A stretch of DNA of 64,000 nucleotides from Prolixibacteraceae bacterium. Lineage in GTDB: Bacteria > Bacteroidota > Bacteroidia > Bacteroidales > Prolixibacteraceae. The notes below the pieces were generated by a model. The model searched no databases, had not been told where the DNA came from, and was given only the letters and a program-made list of their open reading frames with translations. The position numbers were made by a program, and so were the translations under genes. The stretch lies in NCBI GenBank assembly GCA_019459525.1, contig JAIBEY010000066.1, forward strand, positions 62,001 through 126,000, written 5' to 3'. The number at the start of each line of letters is the position of its first letter. Position 1 is the first letter of the stretch. Shown here in pieces: positions 44,786 to 54,032 of this stretch.

Positions 44786-45409
44786 ATGCTTTTATTTGCT
44801 GTTCGCAATCTGAATATTCCGGGAATGACGGACATCAACCTCCATAGTAGCATTAACGAAAAACAGCTTTTCAACGATTTTCAGCACGGAAGTCAGGAAA
44901 TCTTTGACTATTTTTTCGGGAAATATTACCCGGGTTTGTGTGTGTATGCTTACCGGATACTTAAATCGAATACCGAAGCCGAAGATCTGGTTCAGGACTT
45001 TTTTGTGCGGCTACTCGAAAACCGGAAAAATGTAAGAATTGAAAGCAGCATCAAATCGTATTTTATCCGTTCCATTCACAACCGTTGCCTCGATTATATC
45101 GCCCATCAAAAAGTAGTGAGCACCCACGAAAGTTATCGATTAAGAATAATGACTGAAGAAGATTTTCAGGACTACCCCTTACTCGATAACGAACTCCGCC
45201 AGCAAATTGACCGGGCCATCAGCAACCTGCCCGACGGCATTCGCGAAACGTTTATCCTCAACCGCTTTGAGGGACTGAGCTACCAGGAAATAGCCAGCCG
45301 CGAAAATTTATCGGTAAAAACCATTGAATACCGCATCAGCAAAGCATTGGCACAACTGCGTAAAGACTTGGGCGAGTACCTTCCGTTGCTGCTTTTATTG
45401 GTCAAATAA
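44786..45409 (+). CDS. ECF sigma factor of PUL 2
   Basis: A 207-residue sigma-70 family protein from the first ATG; an in-frame ATG at 44825 (MTDINLHSS) would give 194 residues and is as likely, because sigma homology begins after it. Region 2 carries NTEAEDLVQDFFVRLLEN and region 4 LPDGIRETFILNRFEGLSYQEIASRENLSVKTIEYRI-type text. It is separated from its fecR partner by about 600 bp of hairpin-rich DNA, unlike the tight spacing in PUL 1, so that stretch has probably been enlarged by repeats. Confidence 0.92.
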   Translation: MLLFAVRNLNIPGMTDINLHSSINEKQLFNDFQHGSQEIFDYFFGKYYPGLCVYAYRILKSNTEAEDLVQDFFVRLLENRKNVRIESSIKSYFIRSIHNRCLDYIAHQKVVSTHESYRLRIMTEEDFQDYPLLDNELRQQIDRAISNLPDGIRETFILNRFEGLSYQEIASRENLSVKTIEYRISKALAQLRKDLGEYLPLLLLLVK

Positions 45410-45446
45410 ATTTCGGAATTATCGGATATATGGTTGATTTGAATAG

Positions 45447-45570
45447 CAACGGCATTTATGCCGTTGAAAGATGAATAATTCGTATTTTGGCTTTAGCCTA
45501 AACATTCAATTATTTCGGCTAAAGCCGGGATTTGACTGTTTCTCATTTTCCCCAGACCTAAAGGTCGGGG
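45447..45570. repeat. Cluster of three perfect or near-perfect hairpins
   Basis: CAACGGCAT-TT-ATGCCGTTG (45447-45466), GGCTTTAGCC (45489-45498) with GGCTAAAGCC (45517-45526), and CCCC-A-GACCT (45550-45559) with AGGTCGGGG (45562-45570). They occupy the start of the ~600-bp sigma-fecR gap, which has no credible gene. Confidence 0.75.
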
Positions 45571-45722
45571 CTATTCATAACCTATAAACCTATAATTCCG
45601 ATAAATTCTAATGAGTGCCCGTTATTTTACCTAAAATGTGAAAGCCCTTCGATGTCGGACTGGCCTAAGCCGATGAGCCGAAAAACAAGTGAAGACGGCG
45701 TTAAAAAATCTTTTCTGTTTGA

Positions 45723-45893
45723 TCCCGGTGAAACCGGGAGAGTTTATCCCGGTTTTACCGGGAAGCCATCGAACGCTGGTTTTTCGAGCGAAGCGGATTC
45801 AGCCTTGACTTTTTTTGATTCCTTTTTTGTTGGATGGTGAGCCTGTCGAACCAGTCAAGGCAAAAAAGGAATTAGGGTTTGGGGCAAAGCCCC
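45723..45893. repeat. Composite inverted-repeat element in the sigma-fecR gap
   Basis: Two copies of TCCCGGT-N3-ACCGGGA (45723-45739, 45747-45763), then GCCTTGAC (45802-45809) with GTCAAGGC (45854-45861), ATTCCTTTTTT (45818-45828) with AAAAAAGGAAT (45862-45872), and GGGGC-AAA-GCCCC (45881-45893). The two middle pairs interleave instead of nesting. A 62-codon ORF across part of it is not taken as a gene. Confidence 0.7.
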
Positions 45894-46006
45894 ATCAAGC
45901 AGATCAATTTGGTAAACAACCGGATATTCAAATAAATTTTTACCTTTTTTTATCATTCGTTTTAGGGTGAAGCCCAACTTCGCCGTCATACCTGTGAAAT
46001 AAATTT

Positions 46007-47041
46007 ATGAGAACACACGATCACATACCCGAATTCGTAGTAGCTTACCTGCAGGGAGAAGCCACCGCTGAACAAACACTGGCCGCTTCGGAATGGCTGA
46101 AAGTAGCCGAAAACCTTGAAGTTTACCGGCAACTGGAAAAACTGAACAGCTTAACAGCCGACCTTCAGGCGATGGGTAAATTCGATGTTCGGCAGGCTAA
46201 ACAAAAAGTACTTAAAAAGTACCGCAACCAGAAGTGGCTGGTAATTGCCAATTGGACCCAGCGAATTGCAGCGGTTCTGTTTATTCCTGTTTTGCTGACC
46301 GGAATCTGGTACTATTTGCAGCAGAACGAACTCCGGAAAAACCTGACCAGTTTGCTGGTCAATCAGGAAATTGTAACCCAACCCGGCACAAAAACGCACC
46401 TTTTTCTTCCGGATAGTACCGAAGTTTGGTTAAATGCCTCAAGCAGCCTTCGGTTTCCATCCGTTTTTGCCGGAGATGAACGACGGATTAAACTCGACGG
46501 TGAAGCTTATTTCAAGGTATTTAAAAATAAAAGCAAGCCATTTATCGTGGAAACCAGCCACCTCGAAGTTGAAGCGCTTGGAACTGCTTTTAACCTGTCG
46601 GCCTATTCGGGCGATTCAAAAATATCGACCACCCTCGAAGAAGGAAAAGTAAAAATTGCTGGTGGCGCGAATGCAAAAAAAGTCGCGTACCTCGATCCGG
46701 GCGGTCAATTGAACTATTTCCCTGAAAATAAAGATTACGAAACGCTTCAGGTCAAAGTTGAGGATGTGATTGCGTGGAAAGACGGCATACTCATTTTTAA
46801 CCAAACCCCTTTTTACGAAGTTGTCGCCAAACTGGGCCGATGGTTTAATGCCGAAATGCACATCACCGATCCTTCCATTGCCAATTACCGCTTCACCGGA
46901 ACGTTTACCAGCGAAAGCCTGGAGCAGGTCATGGAATTGTTGACCCTTACCACCCCCATTGATTATTCGAATACCCGAAAAGAAAAGATGCCCGATAACG
47001 CCAGCTATCCCAAACAAATAATACGAATATGGAAAAAATAA
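46007..47041 (+). CDS. FecR-type anti-sigma factor of PUL 2
   Basis: A 344-residue protein: cytoplasmic segment (about 1-80), membrane helix (about 86-104, IAAVLFIPVLLTGIWYYL), FecR domain (about 120-225; VTQPGTKTHLFLPDSTEVWLNASS, LDGEAYFKVFKN) and DUF4974 (about 260-330; FTGTFTSESLEQVMELL). It should couple SusC occupancy to the sigma factor at 44786. It is followed by a 122-bp gap with the antisense RNA candidate, then susC. Confidence 0.93.
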   Translation: MRTHDHIPEFVVAYLQGEATAEQTLAASEWLKVAENLEVYRQLEKLNSLTADLQAMGKFDVRQAKQKVLKKYRNQKWLVIANWTQRIAAVLFIPVLLTGIWYYLQQNELRKNLTSLLVNQEIVTQPGTKTHLFLPDSTEVWLNASSSLRFPSVFAGDERRIKLDGEAYFKVFKNKSKPFIVETSHLEVEALGTAFNLSAYSGDSKISTTLEEGKVKIAGGANAKKVAYLDPGGQLNYFPENKDYETLQVKVEDVIAWKDGILIFNQTPFYEVVAKLGRWFNAEMHITDPSIANYRFTGTFTSESLEQVMELLTLTTPIDYSNTRKEKMPDNASYPKQIIRIWKK

Positions 47042-47070
47042 AATAGCCTATGAAATAAAAAATAGCGTAG

Positions 47071-47151
47071 AAAAAAAACAGGGCAGTTCCCCAACTGCCC
47101 TGAAATTAAGCCGTTCGAAGACGGATAATTTTTTAATTATTAAATAAAAAG
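47071..47151 (-). ncRNA. Candidate antisense RNA over the susC leader, PUL 2 (about 81 nt)
   Basis: On the minus strand TACGTTTG (47164-47157) is an exact -7 box overlapping the susC start codon at the same offset as in PUL 1; the start would be near 47151. A hairpin CCGT-N6-ACGG comes next, then an intrinsic terminator with a perfect 10-bp stem (47102-47093 with 47088-47079, CAGGGCAGTT) and eight U residues (47078-47071). The twin at 30935 strengthens the case. No -33 TTG is seen and expression is unproven. Confidence 0.55.
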
Positions 47152-47163
47152 TATTTCAAACGT

Positions 47164-50100
47164 ATGAAAAAAAAATGTAATCGCCTAAGGTGGAATGGAA
47201 TTCATCGCCCCTGGGTCAAAATCCTTTTTGTTATGAAGCTCACAGTTATTTTTAGCCTCCTGCTATTTAGCCAGGCATTTGCATTAAAAAGCTACTCGCA
47301 GCGGACTCTGCTCAATTTAAAAATGGAGAATGTTTCCATTAAGGAAGTTTTAAATGCGATTGAAGATAAAAGCGAGTATTTTTTCCTGTATAACGACGAT
47401 TTGATCAATGTGAACCGCACTGTCAGTATTGATGCAAAAAATGAAAAAATTCAGGACTTATTGTCTCAGTTGTTTGCCGATAAAAGCATCAGTTTTTTGG
47501 TTAAAGACCGGCAGATCGTTTTGTCGCCGGTTGCTATCGGTGCTGAAAACAACGTTATCACCCAGCAAGCCAAATCGGTTTCCGGTAAAGTTACCGACTC
47601 TTCAGGAGCATCTTTACCGGGAGTGTCCGTCGCTATAAAAGGGACGACAACCGGAACCGTCACCACTGAAGATGGTTCGTACCATTTAGCCAACGTTCCG
47701 GAGAACGGAACCCTCGTTTTTTCGTTCGTAGGGATGAAAACCCAGGAAATCCTGGTCAGCGGCAAAACAACGGTTAACCTTACCCTCATGGAAGATGCCT
47801 TAGGGGTTGACGAAGTTATTGTGGTGGGTTACGGAACCCAGAAGAAAGTGAACCTGACCGGGGCAATCACTTCGCTCGACGGTGAAGCGCTTGCTCATCG
47901 TCAGGTTGCACAGTCGTCAATGGTTTTGCAGGGTATTGCACCGGGTGTTGTGGTAACGCAACGTTCAGGTCAGCCCGGAGAAGACGGAGGGACAATAAGT
48001 ATCCGCGGAAAAACGACTTTGGGCGACAGCAACCCGTTAATCCTGGTTGACGGAATTGAAATGGGCATCAACAATATCGATCCGGCCATGATCGAATCGG
48101 TATCTATTCTCAAAGATGCGGCTTCGTCGTCAATTTACGGGTCGAGAGCGGCAAACGGAGTGATCCTGGTTACCACCAAGCGTGCCGAATTCGAAAAATT
48201 ATCTATTTCCTACAACACCTACATGGGCTATCAGTCACCAACCGATTTGCCTGATATGGTTGGCGCTATCGACCACATGTTACTTACCAACGAAGCTTAT
48301 GTGAATGTAGGTAAATCGCCACTTTATTCGGAAACGTACATTCAGGAATACCGCGAAAATATGGCTTCCAATCCCGATAAATATCCGGATACCGACTGGT
48401 ACGACCAGATATTAACCGGAAGCGGGTTTATGCAAAGTCATTTCCTGACTATGATGGGCGGTACTTCCAAAGCCAAAATCGCGGTTTCGATGGGCTACCT
48501 CGATCAGGGTGGAATTATGGAAAATACCAATTACAAACGCTACACCATCCGTTTCAATTCCGATCTTCAATTCTCAAAAACGTTTGGTGCCCAAATCGAC
48601 GGACACATCATGCAGTCGAGAAAGACAGCCCCTTCGCGCGGAACAGCAGATGCCATCCACTGGGCCGGTCGTATCCCGGCTAACCAGACCGGTGTTTTAT
48701 CAACCGGACAATGGGGCGAAGGCTGGAATGGCGATAACCCGATTGCGTTTACAAACGATGGGGGAATCCGCTACGAAGAAGCTCCTTCGGTTACTTTAAA
48801 CATCATTTTCAAATACAAACCGGTTAGCTGGTTTAATGTTGATCTGGCTTATTCGCCCAATTACTGGCAATCGAGCAGTTCTTCGTTTGTCAAGGCCATT
48901 CAAACTTACCGCTGGGATGGGTCAACCAGCTACAAGGCCCCTCAAAAAAGTACTTTAAGCGCTACAAACAACCGGCACCTCACCAATAACCTGAGAAGCA
49001 CCGCAACTTTCGATAAAGTATTCAATAACCACGCGGTAAAAGCCATGCTTGGTTTTCAACAGGAAGACTACCGCAACGACGGGTTGACCGGTTATCGTGA
49101 AAATTTTGCATTCCCTGATTATCCGGTTTTAAATTCGGGAGGCGAAGAAAACCAGAAATCATACGGATGGGCTTCGGAATGGGCGCTCCGCTCGTTTTTT
49201 GGTCGTCTGAATTATTCGTATAAAGACAAATATTTAGCCGAAGGAAACTTCAGGTACGACGGTTCTTCGCGCTTTGTTGAAGGACGTAAATGGGGTCTTT
49301 TCCCTTCGTTCTCGGCCGGATGGAGAATTTCTGAAGAACCATTTTTCGCCAGTTTAAAAGATAAAATATCGAACCTGAAATTACGTGCTTCATGGGGTAA
49401 ATTAGGAAACCAGAACATTGGTTCTTACCCGTTCTCATCAGACGTTAATCTGGCTTTAAAATATGTATTCGACAAACAAGTTTTAAGCGGGGCTGGTATT
49501 ACCGATTTGGCCAACAGCGAAATATCGTGGGAAACAACAACTTCATCGAATATTGGGGTTGATGTATCTTTCCTCGAAAAATTTAGCGCCACCGCCGAAT
49601 ATTACTACAAAAAAACAGATGATATTCTGCTGTACCTCGACATTCCTAAAATTATTGGATTGAATGCGCCTGCCCAGAATGCCGGAGTGGTTGAAAATAA
49701 AGGTTGGGATCTGGCTTTAAATTATTCCGATTGGGATCATGAGTTTAAATACGAAATCGGCATCAACCTGTCGGACGTCAGAAACAAGGTTCTTGACCTG
49801 AAGGGTGTAAATAAAACCGGTACAACTGTAAATCATGAAGGCTACCCGATGTATTCGCTTTACGGTTTAAAAGCCGACGGGTTTATTACTCAGGAGGATT
49901 TTGATGAAAACGGAGTGTATAAATATGCCAAACAGTTTGGAAGTATAGCCCCCGGCGACATCAAATATGTGGATATGAACAACGACTCCATCATCAATTC
50001 GAACGACTATACCATTATCGGACAAACGATTCCCCGTTTAACCTTTGGGGTTAATTTTAATGCCAAGTACAAAGATTTCGATTTTGGGTTATTCTTCCAG

Positions 50101-50502
50101 GGTGTCGGAAAAGCCGACGGGTTGATTCGTGAACAGGGAATTATGCCATTCCTGATGGGTGGTACTGTTCAGGAACAACACAAAGACCGCTGGACTCCGG
50201 AAAATCCTGACGCCACGTTCCCTCGTTTTGCATTTAACGAAACCAACAACGAGCAAACCTCAAGTTTCTGGATGCGCGATGCGTCTTACGTCAGGTTGAA
50301 GAATGTTCAATTCGGATATTCGTTGCCCAAACCGATATTAAACAAGCTGAAAATGCAGCAGGTTCGGCTTTATTTCAGCGGACAAAACCTATTAACTCTC
50401 GATAATTTCTGGGACGGATACGATGTGGAAGCTCCTGTAGGCAACGGAGGTTATTATCCGCAGGTGAAAACTTACAGCATTGGCCTGGATGTTAAATTCT
50501 AA
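47164..50502 (+). CDS. SusC/RagA TonB-dependent outer-membrane transporter, PUL 2
   Basis: A 1112-residue TonB-dependent receptor with a signal sequence (helix about 22-42), an STN domain (about 50-115; LLNLKMENVSIKEVLNAIEDK), a carboxypeptidase-regulatory-like domain (about 140-215; GVSVAIKGTTTGTVTTEDGSYHL), a plug (VGYGTQKKVNLTGAI near 220-234) and a barrel ending LDVKF. It is a homologue of the PUL 1 SusC, but the barrels differ widely, so the ligands may differ. susD follows after 12 bp. Confidence 0.95.
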   Translation: MKKKCNRLRWNGIHRPWVKILFVMKLTVIFSLLLFSQAFALKSYSQRTLLNLKMENVSIKEVLNAIEDKSEYFFLYNDDLINVNRTVSIDAKNEKIQDLLSQLFADKSISFLVKDRQIVLSPVAIGAENNVITQQAKSVSGKVTDSSGASLPGVSVAIKGTTTGTVTTEDGSYHLANVPENGTLVFSFVGMKTQEILVSGKTTVNLTLMEDALGVDEVIVVGYGTQKKVNLTGAITSLDGEALAHRQVAQSSMVLQGIAPGVVVTQRSGQPGEDGGTISIRGKTTLGDSNPLILVDGIEMGINNIDPAMIESVSILKDAASSSIYGSRAANGVILVTTKRAEFEKLSISYNTYMGYQSPTDLPDMVGAIDHMLLTNEAYVNVGKSPLYSETYIQEYRENMASNPDKYPDTDWYDQILTGSGFMQSHFLTMMGGTSKAKIAVSMGYLDQGGIMENTNYKRYTIRFNSDLQFSKTFGAQIDGHIMQSRKTAPSRGTADAIHWAGRIPANQTGVLSTGQWGEGWNGDNPIAFTNDGGIRYEEAPSVTLNIIFKYKPVSWFNVDLAYSPNYWQSSSSSFVKAIQTYRWDGSTSYKAPQKSTLSATNNRHLTNNLRSTATFDKVFNNHAVKAMLGFQQEDYRNDGLTGYRENFAFPDYPVLNSGGEENQKSYGWASEWALRSFFGRLNYSYKDKYLAEGNFRYDGSSRFVEGRKWGLFPSFSAGWRISEEPFFASLKDKISNLKLRASWGKLGNQNIGSYPFSSDVNLALKYVFDKQVLSGAGITDLANSEISWETTTSSNIGVDVSFLEKFSATAEYYYKKTDDILLYLDIPKIIGLNAPAQNAGVVENKGWDLALNYSDWDHEFKYEIGINLSDVRNKVLDLKGVNKTGTTVNHEGYPMYSLYGLKADGFITQEDFDENGVYKYAKQFGSIAPGDIKYVDMNNDSIINSNDYTIIGQTIPRLTFGVNFNAKYKDFDFGLFFQGVGKADGLIREQGIMPFLMGGTVQEQHKDRWTPENPDATFPRFAFNETNNEQTSSFWMRDASYVRLKNVQFGYSLPKPILNKLKMQQVRLYFSGQNLLTLDNFWDGYDVEAPVGNGGYYPQVKTYSIGLDVKF

Positions 50503-50514
50503 ACTTTACTACAC

Positions 50515-52200
50515 ATGAAAAATTACATAAAAATAGTTGTCCTCGTCTGCTCAATCTCACTTTTTGGATGTGAAGATTACCTGGACCGGTATCCGTTAAA
50601 TAATCCTTCGGATGCAACATTTCTTTCGAACGAGACGGAGCTAAAAATGGCTGTTACCGGATGTTACAGCGCACTTTGGTTTAAAATAGAAGATATGCCT
50701 TTCCACCTTTGCTTCGATGCCGCTACCGACATTGGTTTCGACCGTAACGGATCGGCGCTTCAGGCTTTGGGTCGCGGTGCGCAGGACTCCAGAAACGGAA
50801 CGATCGTTGCCATGTGGACCAACCTCTATGCCGGAATTGCCAAATGCAATTATGTACTGGGCAACATGGAACGCGGCAAAAGCATAATTGCTGAAACCAC
50901 CTATAAACAATACGAATCGGAAGTCCGGTTTTTGCGTGCGTTGTTCTACAGCTACCTGATTGAGTTATACGGTGGAGTTCCATTGGTTACAACTCCGTTA
51001 ACACTTTCTGAAGCACAAATGCCCAGAAGTACAAAAGATGAAGTGGCTAACTTTATTTTGACAGAACTCGACCAATGTGCCCAATACCTTCCACAGGCGA
51101 ATAAACCAACTTCAGGAAGGGCAACCAAAGGAGCCGCATGGGGTTTGGCCTCCAGGGTAGCTTTGTACAATAAGAAATGGGATATTGCAGCAACTTCGGC
51201 ACAAAAGGTAATGGCGCTCGAAGGTTCTGAATTTGTCATCAACAACAGCTACATGGATTTATTTCAGTATGCCGGTCAAACGTCAAAAGAAATCATTTTT
51301 TCGATCCAATACCTGAAAGGCACCAATGTACATCCGCTGTACCGCTTGCTCGGAAGCCGCAATGCACAAGCACATACCAATAAGAAACCGGCTTATCAGC
51401 TGGCTGATTCCTGGGAGTGTACCGATGGAAAACAAATCGACGAATCACCAATATTCGATCCGAAACAGCCCTATAAAAACAGAGATCCACGCCTCGGATT
51501 TACCCTGGCCGTTTCAGGATCAACTTTCCTTGGTTTTCAGTACGAGACACATGGCGACAGCGTGCTGTGCTGGAATTACAACCTGAATCCGGCAAAACGG
51601 GTGGGCAACCTGGAAGCCACACATGCCTATGCCACATTTACCGGTATTGGCTGGAGAAAATATGCCGACAATCTGGATCGTTCGGCTATCAACGAAAGCG
51701 AATTAAATACCATCATCATTCGGTATGCCGAGGTTCTTTTGAATTATGCCGAAGCTAAAATTGAAGCTGGCACCATCGATCAGTCGGTTTTGGCTGCAAT
51801 CAATAAAGTCCGCCAGCGTCCATCGGTGAATATGCCGCCAATTACCACCACCGATAAAAACGAACTGCGCAATGCCGTACGCAGGGAGCGCAAGTATGAG
51901 CTTTCCGGTGAAGGCTTCCGCCTGTTCGATATTCACCGTTGGGGTATTGCCGAAGACGTGATGACTCTTCCGGTTCTTGGACGAATGAAAAAATCGTACC
52001 CGGCAGTTGCTCCGGTGGTAAACGAAATTGGCACGGCTTATTATACCAATATCCCAGTCGCTCAGCAGGGCGAATCTGCCGATTTCAAAATGCGTGTGGT
52101 TGAGGTACGGTCGTTCGATAAAAACAGGGATTACCTGTGGCCAATTCCATACATCGAAATGGATACCAACCCACTTATGGAACAGAACCCGAATTATTAA
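50515..52200 (+). CDS. SusD/RagB surface glycan-binding-type lipoprotein, PUL 2
   Basis: A 561-residue lipoprotein (lipobox SLFGC, Cys19) with TPR-like core (RFLRALFYSYLIELYGGVPLV, a SusD hallmark) and a RagB C-terminal part (RRERKYELSGEGFRLFDIHRWG, ending NRDYLWPIPYIEMDTNPLMEQNPNY). It partners the SusC just upstream. A terminator-like hairpin follows before the oxidoreductase genes. Confidence 0.95.
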   Translation: MKNYIKIVVLVCSISLFGCEDYLDRYPLNNPSDATFLSNETELKMAVTGCYSALWFKIEDMPFHLCFDAATDIGFDRNGSALQALGRGAQDSRNGTIVAMWTNLYAGIAKCNYVLGNMERGKSIIAETTYKQYESEVRFLRALFYSYLIELYGGVPLVTTPLTLSEAQMPRSTKDEVANFILTELDQCAQYLPQANKPTSGRATKGAAWGLASRVALYNKKWDIAATSAQKVMALEGSEFVINNSYMDLFQYAGQTSKEIIFSIQYLKGTNVHPLYRLLGSRNAQAHTNKKPAYQLADSWECTDGKQIDESPIFDPKQPYKNRDPRLGFTLAVSGSTFLGFQYETHGDSVLCWNYNLNPAKRVGNLEATHAYATFTGIGWRKYADNLDRSAINESELNTIIIRYAEVLLNYAEAKIEAGTIDQSVLAAINKVRQRPSVNMPPITTTDKNELRNAVRRERKYELSGEGFRLFDIHRWGIAEDVMTLPVLGRMKKSYPAVAPVVNEIGTAYYTNIPVAQQGESADFKMRVVEVRSFDKNRDYLWPIPYIEMDTNPLMEQNPNY

Positions 52201-52221
52201 ACCTGATCAATTCAAGTCAGT

Positions 52222-52256
52222 TAATCCGGGGGAGTTCATCCTCCGGATTATTTTTT
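52222..52256 (+). terminator. Terminator after susD of PUL 2
   Basis: TAATCCGG (52222-52229) pairs with CCGGATTA (52243-52250), with a GGA/TCC inner extension, then TTTTTT. It should be partial, so the enzyme genes are made at a lower level than susCD. Confidence 0.78.
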
Positions 52257-52281
52257 ATAGTAATAACCTAAATCAAGACAG

Positions 52282-54021
52282 ATGTACTACACTACCTTTT
52301 CTTCGCGATTTTTGGGTCTGGCGCTTTGCGGAATATTCGTTCTGCTATTCAATAGCTCCGGTATGGCCAAAAAGAAACAAAAAGAATTATCTGCCGATTT
52401 GATTGTGTATGGCGGAACTTCCGCTGGCGTGAGTGCTGCCATTCAGGCCTCCCGAATGGGCAAAACCGTGATCGTGATTGAACCAACCGACCGGATAGGA
52501 GGACTTACTACCGGTGGTCTGGGGCAAACCGACATCGGTAATAAAATGGTGATTGGCGGAATTGCCCGCGAGTTTTATCAAAATGTAAAAAGCTATTACC
52601 AGAAACCCGAAAACTGGAAATGGCAAAAACCCGAAGAATATCGCGATGGCGGTCAAACCCGGACTGATTCAAAAGAGGATGCCATGTGGACATTTGAGCC
52701 ATCGGCAGCCTTAAAAATACTTCATCAAATGCTTGCTCAGGAAAAAGGCATTAGCCTGGTTTACAATCAGCGGCTCGACAGGCAAACCGGTGTGGTAAAA
52801 ACGAACGGAGCAATCACTTCAATTGCCATGGAAAGCGGAGAAGTTTATAAAGGCAAAGTTTTTATCGATGCGACTTACGAAGGCGATTTGATGGCAGCAG
52901 CCGGTGTCAGCTACCGAATTGGACGAGAGTCGAACAAGGAATACGGCGAAACGCTAAACGGCGTTCAGGCCAATAAAGTGAGTTTAACACTAGGCAAAAC
53001 CGTATCCATAAACTCTGCCCATCACAATTTCATCGATGGAGTTGATCCGTATCGTGTAAAAGGAGACCCTTCAAGTGGTTTATTGCCGTTTATTACACCC
53101 GGAAAACCTGGTCTCGACGGGCAGGGTGACAAAGGAATCCAGGCCTATTGTTTCCGCATGACTTTAACTGACCATCCGGAGAACAGAATTCCTTTTTTCA
53201 AACCGGAAGGGTATAATGAGTTGGAATACGAATTACTGTTCAGAAATTATGAAGCGGCTGATGGCCCTATTGAGAAAATGTACGATTATGGCGGAATTGT
53301 GCCATGGATCAATTCGGATATGCCAAACCGGAAAACAGATACCAACAACCAGAAAGGATTTTCAACCGATTTTATTGGCCAGAATTATGAATATCCGGAA
53401 GCCGGTTATGCTGAGCGCGAAAAAATTATTGAGCGCCACCGCAACTATCAGCAGGGTTTAATGTGGACATTGGCTTATCATCCGCGTATTCCTGAAAAAG
53501 TCAGAAATATAGTTTCGCAATGGGGAACCTGCAAAGATGAATACGAACGTGAAGACGGCTGGCAGGGACAAATTTATGTGAGGGAAGCCCGGCGTATGTT
53601 TAGCGATTATGTGATGACACAACGGAACTGCGAGGCTTTAACAGTTGCTGAAGATGCCGTTGGAATGGGTGCTTACGGCATGGATTCGCACCAGGTAAAA
53701 CGGTATGTGGATGTGAATGGTTTTGTGCAAAACGAAGGCAATGTTGAAGCGCATGGCTTTGCCCCCTACCCGATCAGTTATCAATCTATTGTACCGAAGA
53801 TTGCGGAATGTACCAACCTGGTAGTTCCGGTGTGTGTAAGCGCCACCCACATTGCATACGGTTCTATTCGGATGGAACCGGTTTTTATGGTTTTAGGACA
53901 GTCGGCTGCTACTGCTGCCTGCCTTGCTATTGACAACGGAACCAGCGTACAGCATGTGGATTATGAAAAACTTAAATTGCGCCTGCTGGCTGATAAACAG
54001 GTGTTGAGAATAAACCGATAA
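52282..54021 (+). CDS. FAD-dependent oxidoreductase 1 of PUL 2
   Basis: A 579-residue exported protein (signal helix about 8-30) with an FAD_oxidored-type fold: [23 protein letters not shown] (dinucleotide-binding, about 40-60), [36 protein letters not shown], and the closing [26 protein letters not shown]. It is close in sequence to the next gene, so the two are tandem paralogues. Likely role: periplasmic oxidation or rearrangement of a sugar or glycan fragment taken in by the SusCD pair; substrate unknown. Confidence 0.88.
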   Translation: MYYTTFSSRFLGLALCGIFVLLFNSSGMAKKKQKELSADLIVYGGTSAGVSAAIQASRMGKTVIVIEPTDRIGGLTTGGLGQTDIGNKMVIGGIAREFYQNVKSYYQKPENWKWQKPEEYRDGGQTRTDSKEDAMWTFEPSAALKILHQMLAQEKGISLVYNQRLDRQTGVVKTNGAITSIAMESGEVYKGKVFIDATYEGDLMAAAGVSYRIGRESNKEYGETLNGVQANKVSLTLGKTVSINSAHHNFIDGVDPYRVKGDPSSGLLPFITPGKPGLDGQGDKGIQAYCFRMTLTDHPENRIPFFKPEGYNELEYELLFRNYEAADGPIEKMYDYGGIVPWINSDMPNRKTDTNNQKGFSTDFIGQNYEYPEAGYAEREKIIERHRNYQQGLMWTLAYHPRIPEKVRNIVSQWGTCKDEYEREDGWQGQIYVREARRMFSDYVMTQRNCEALTVAEDAVGMGAYGMDSHQVKRYVDVNGFVQNEGNVEAHGFAPYPISYQSIVPKIAECTNLVVPVCVSATHIAYGSIRMEPVFMVLGQSAATAACLAIDNGTSVQHVDYEKLKLRLLADKQVLRINR

Positions 54022-54032
54022 ATTGTACATTT

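Noticed and set aside
45652-45840. 62-codon ORF in the sigma-fecR gap
   Set aside because: It lies across inverted repeats, its composition follows the repeat words, and no domain or start signal supports it. Better seen as a by-product of a dispersed repeat.
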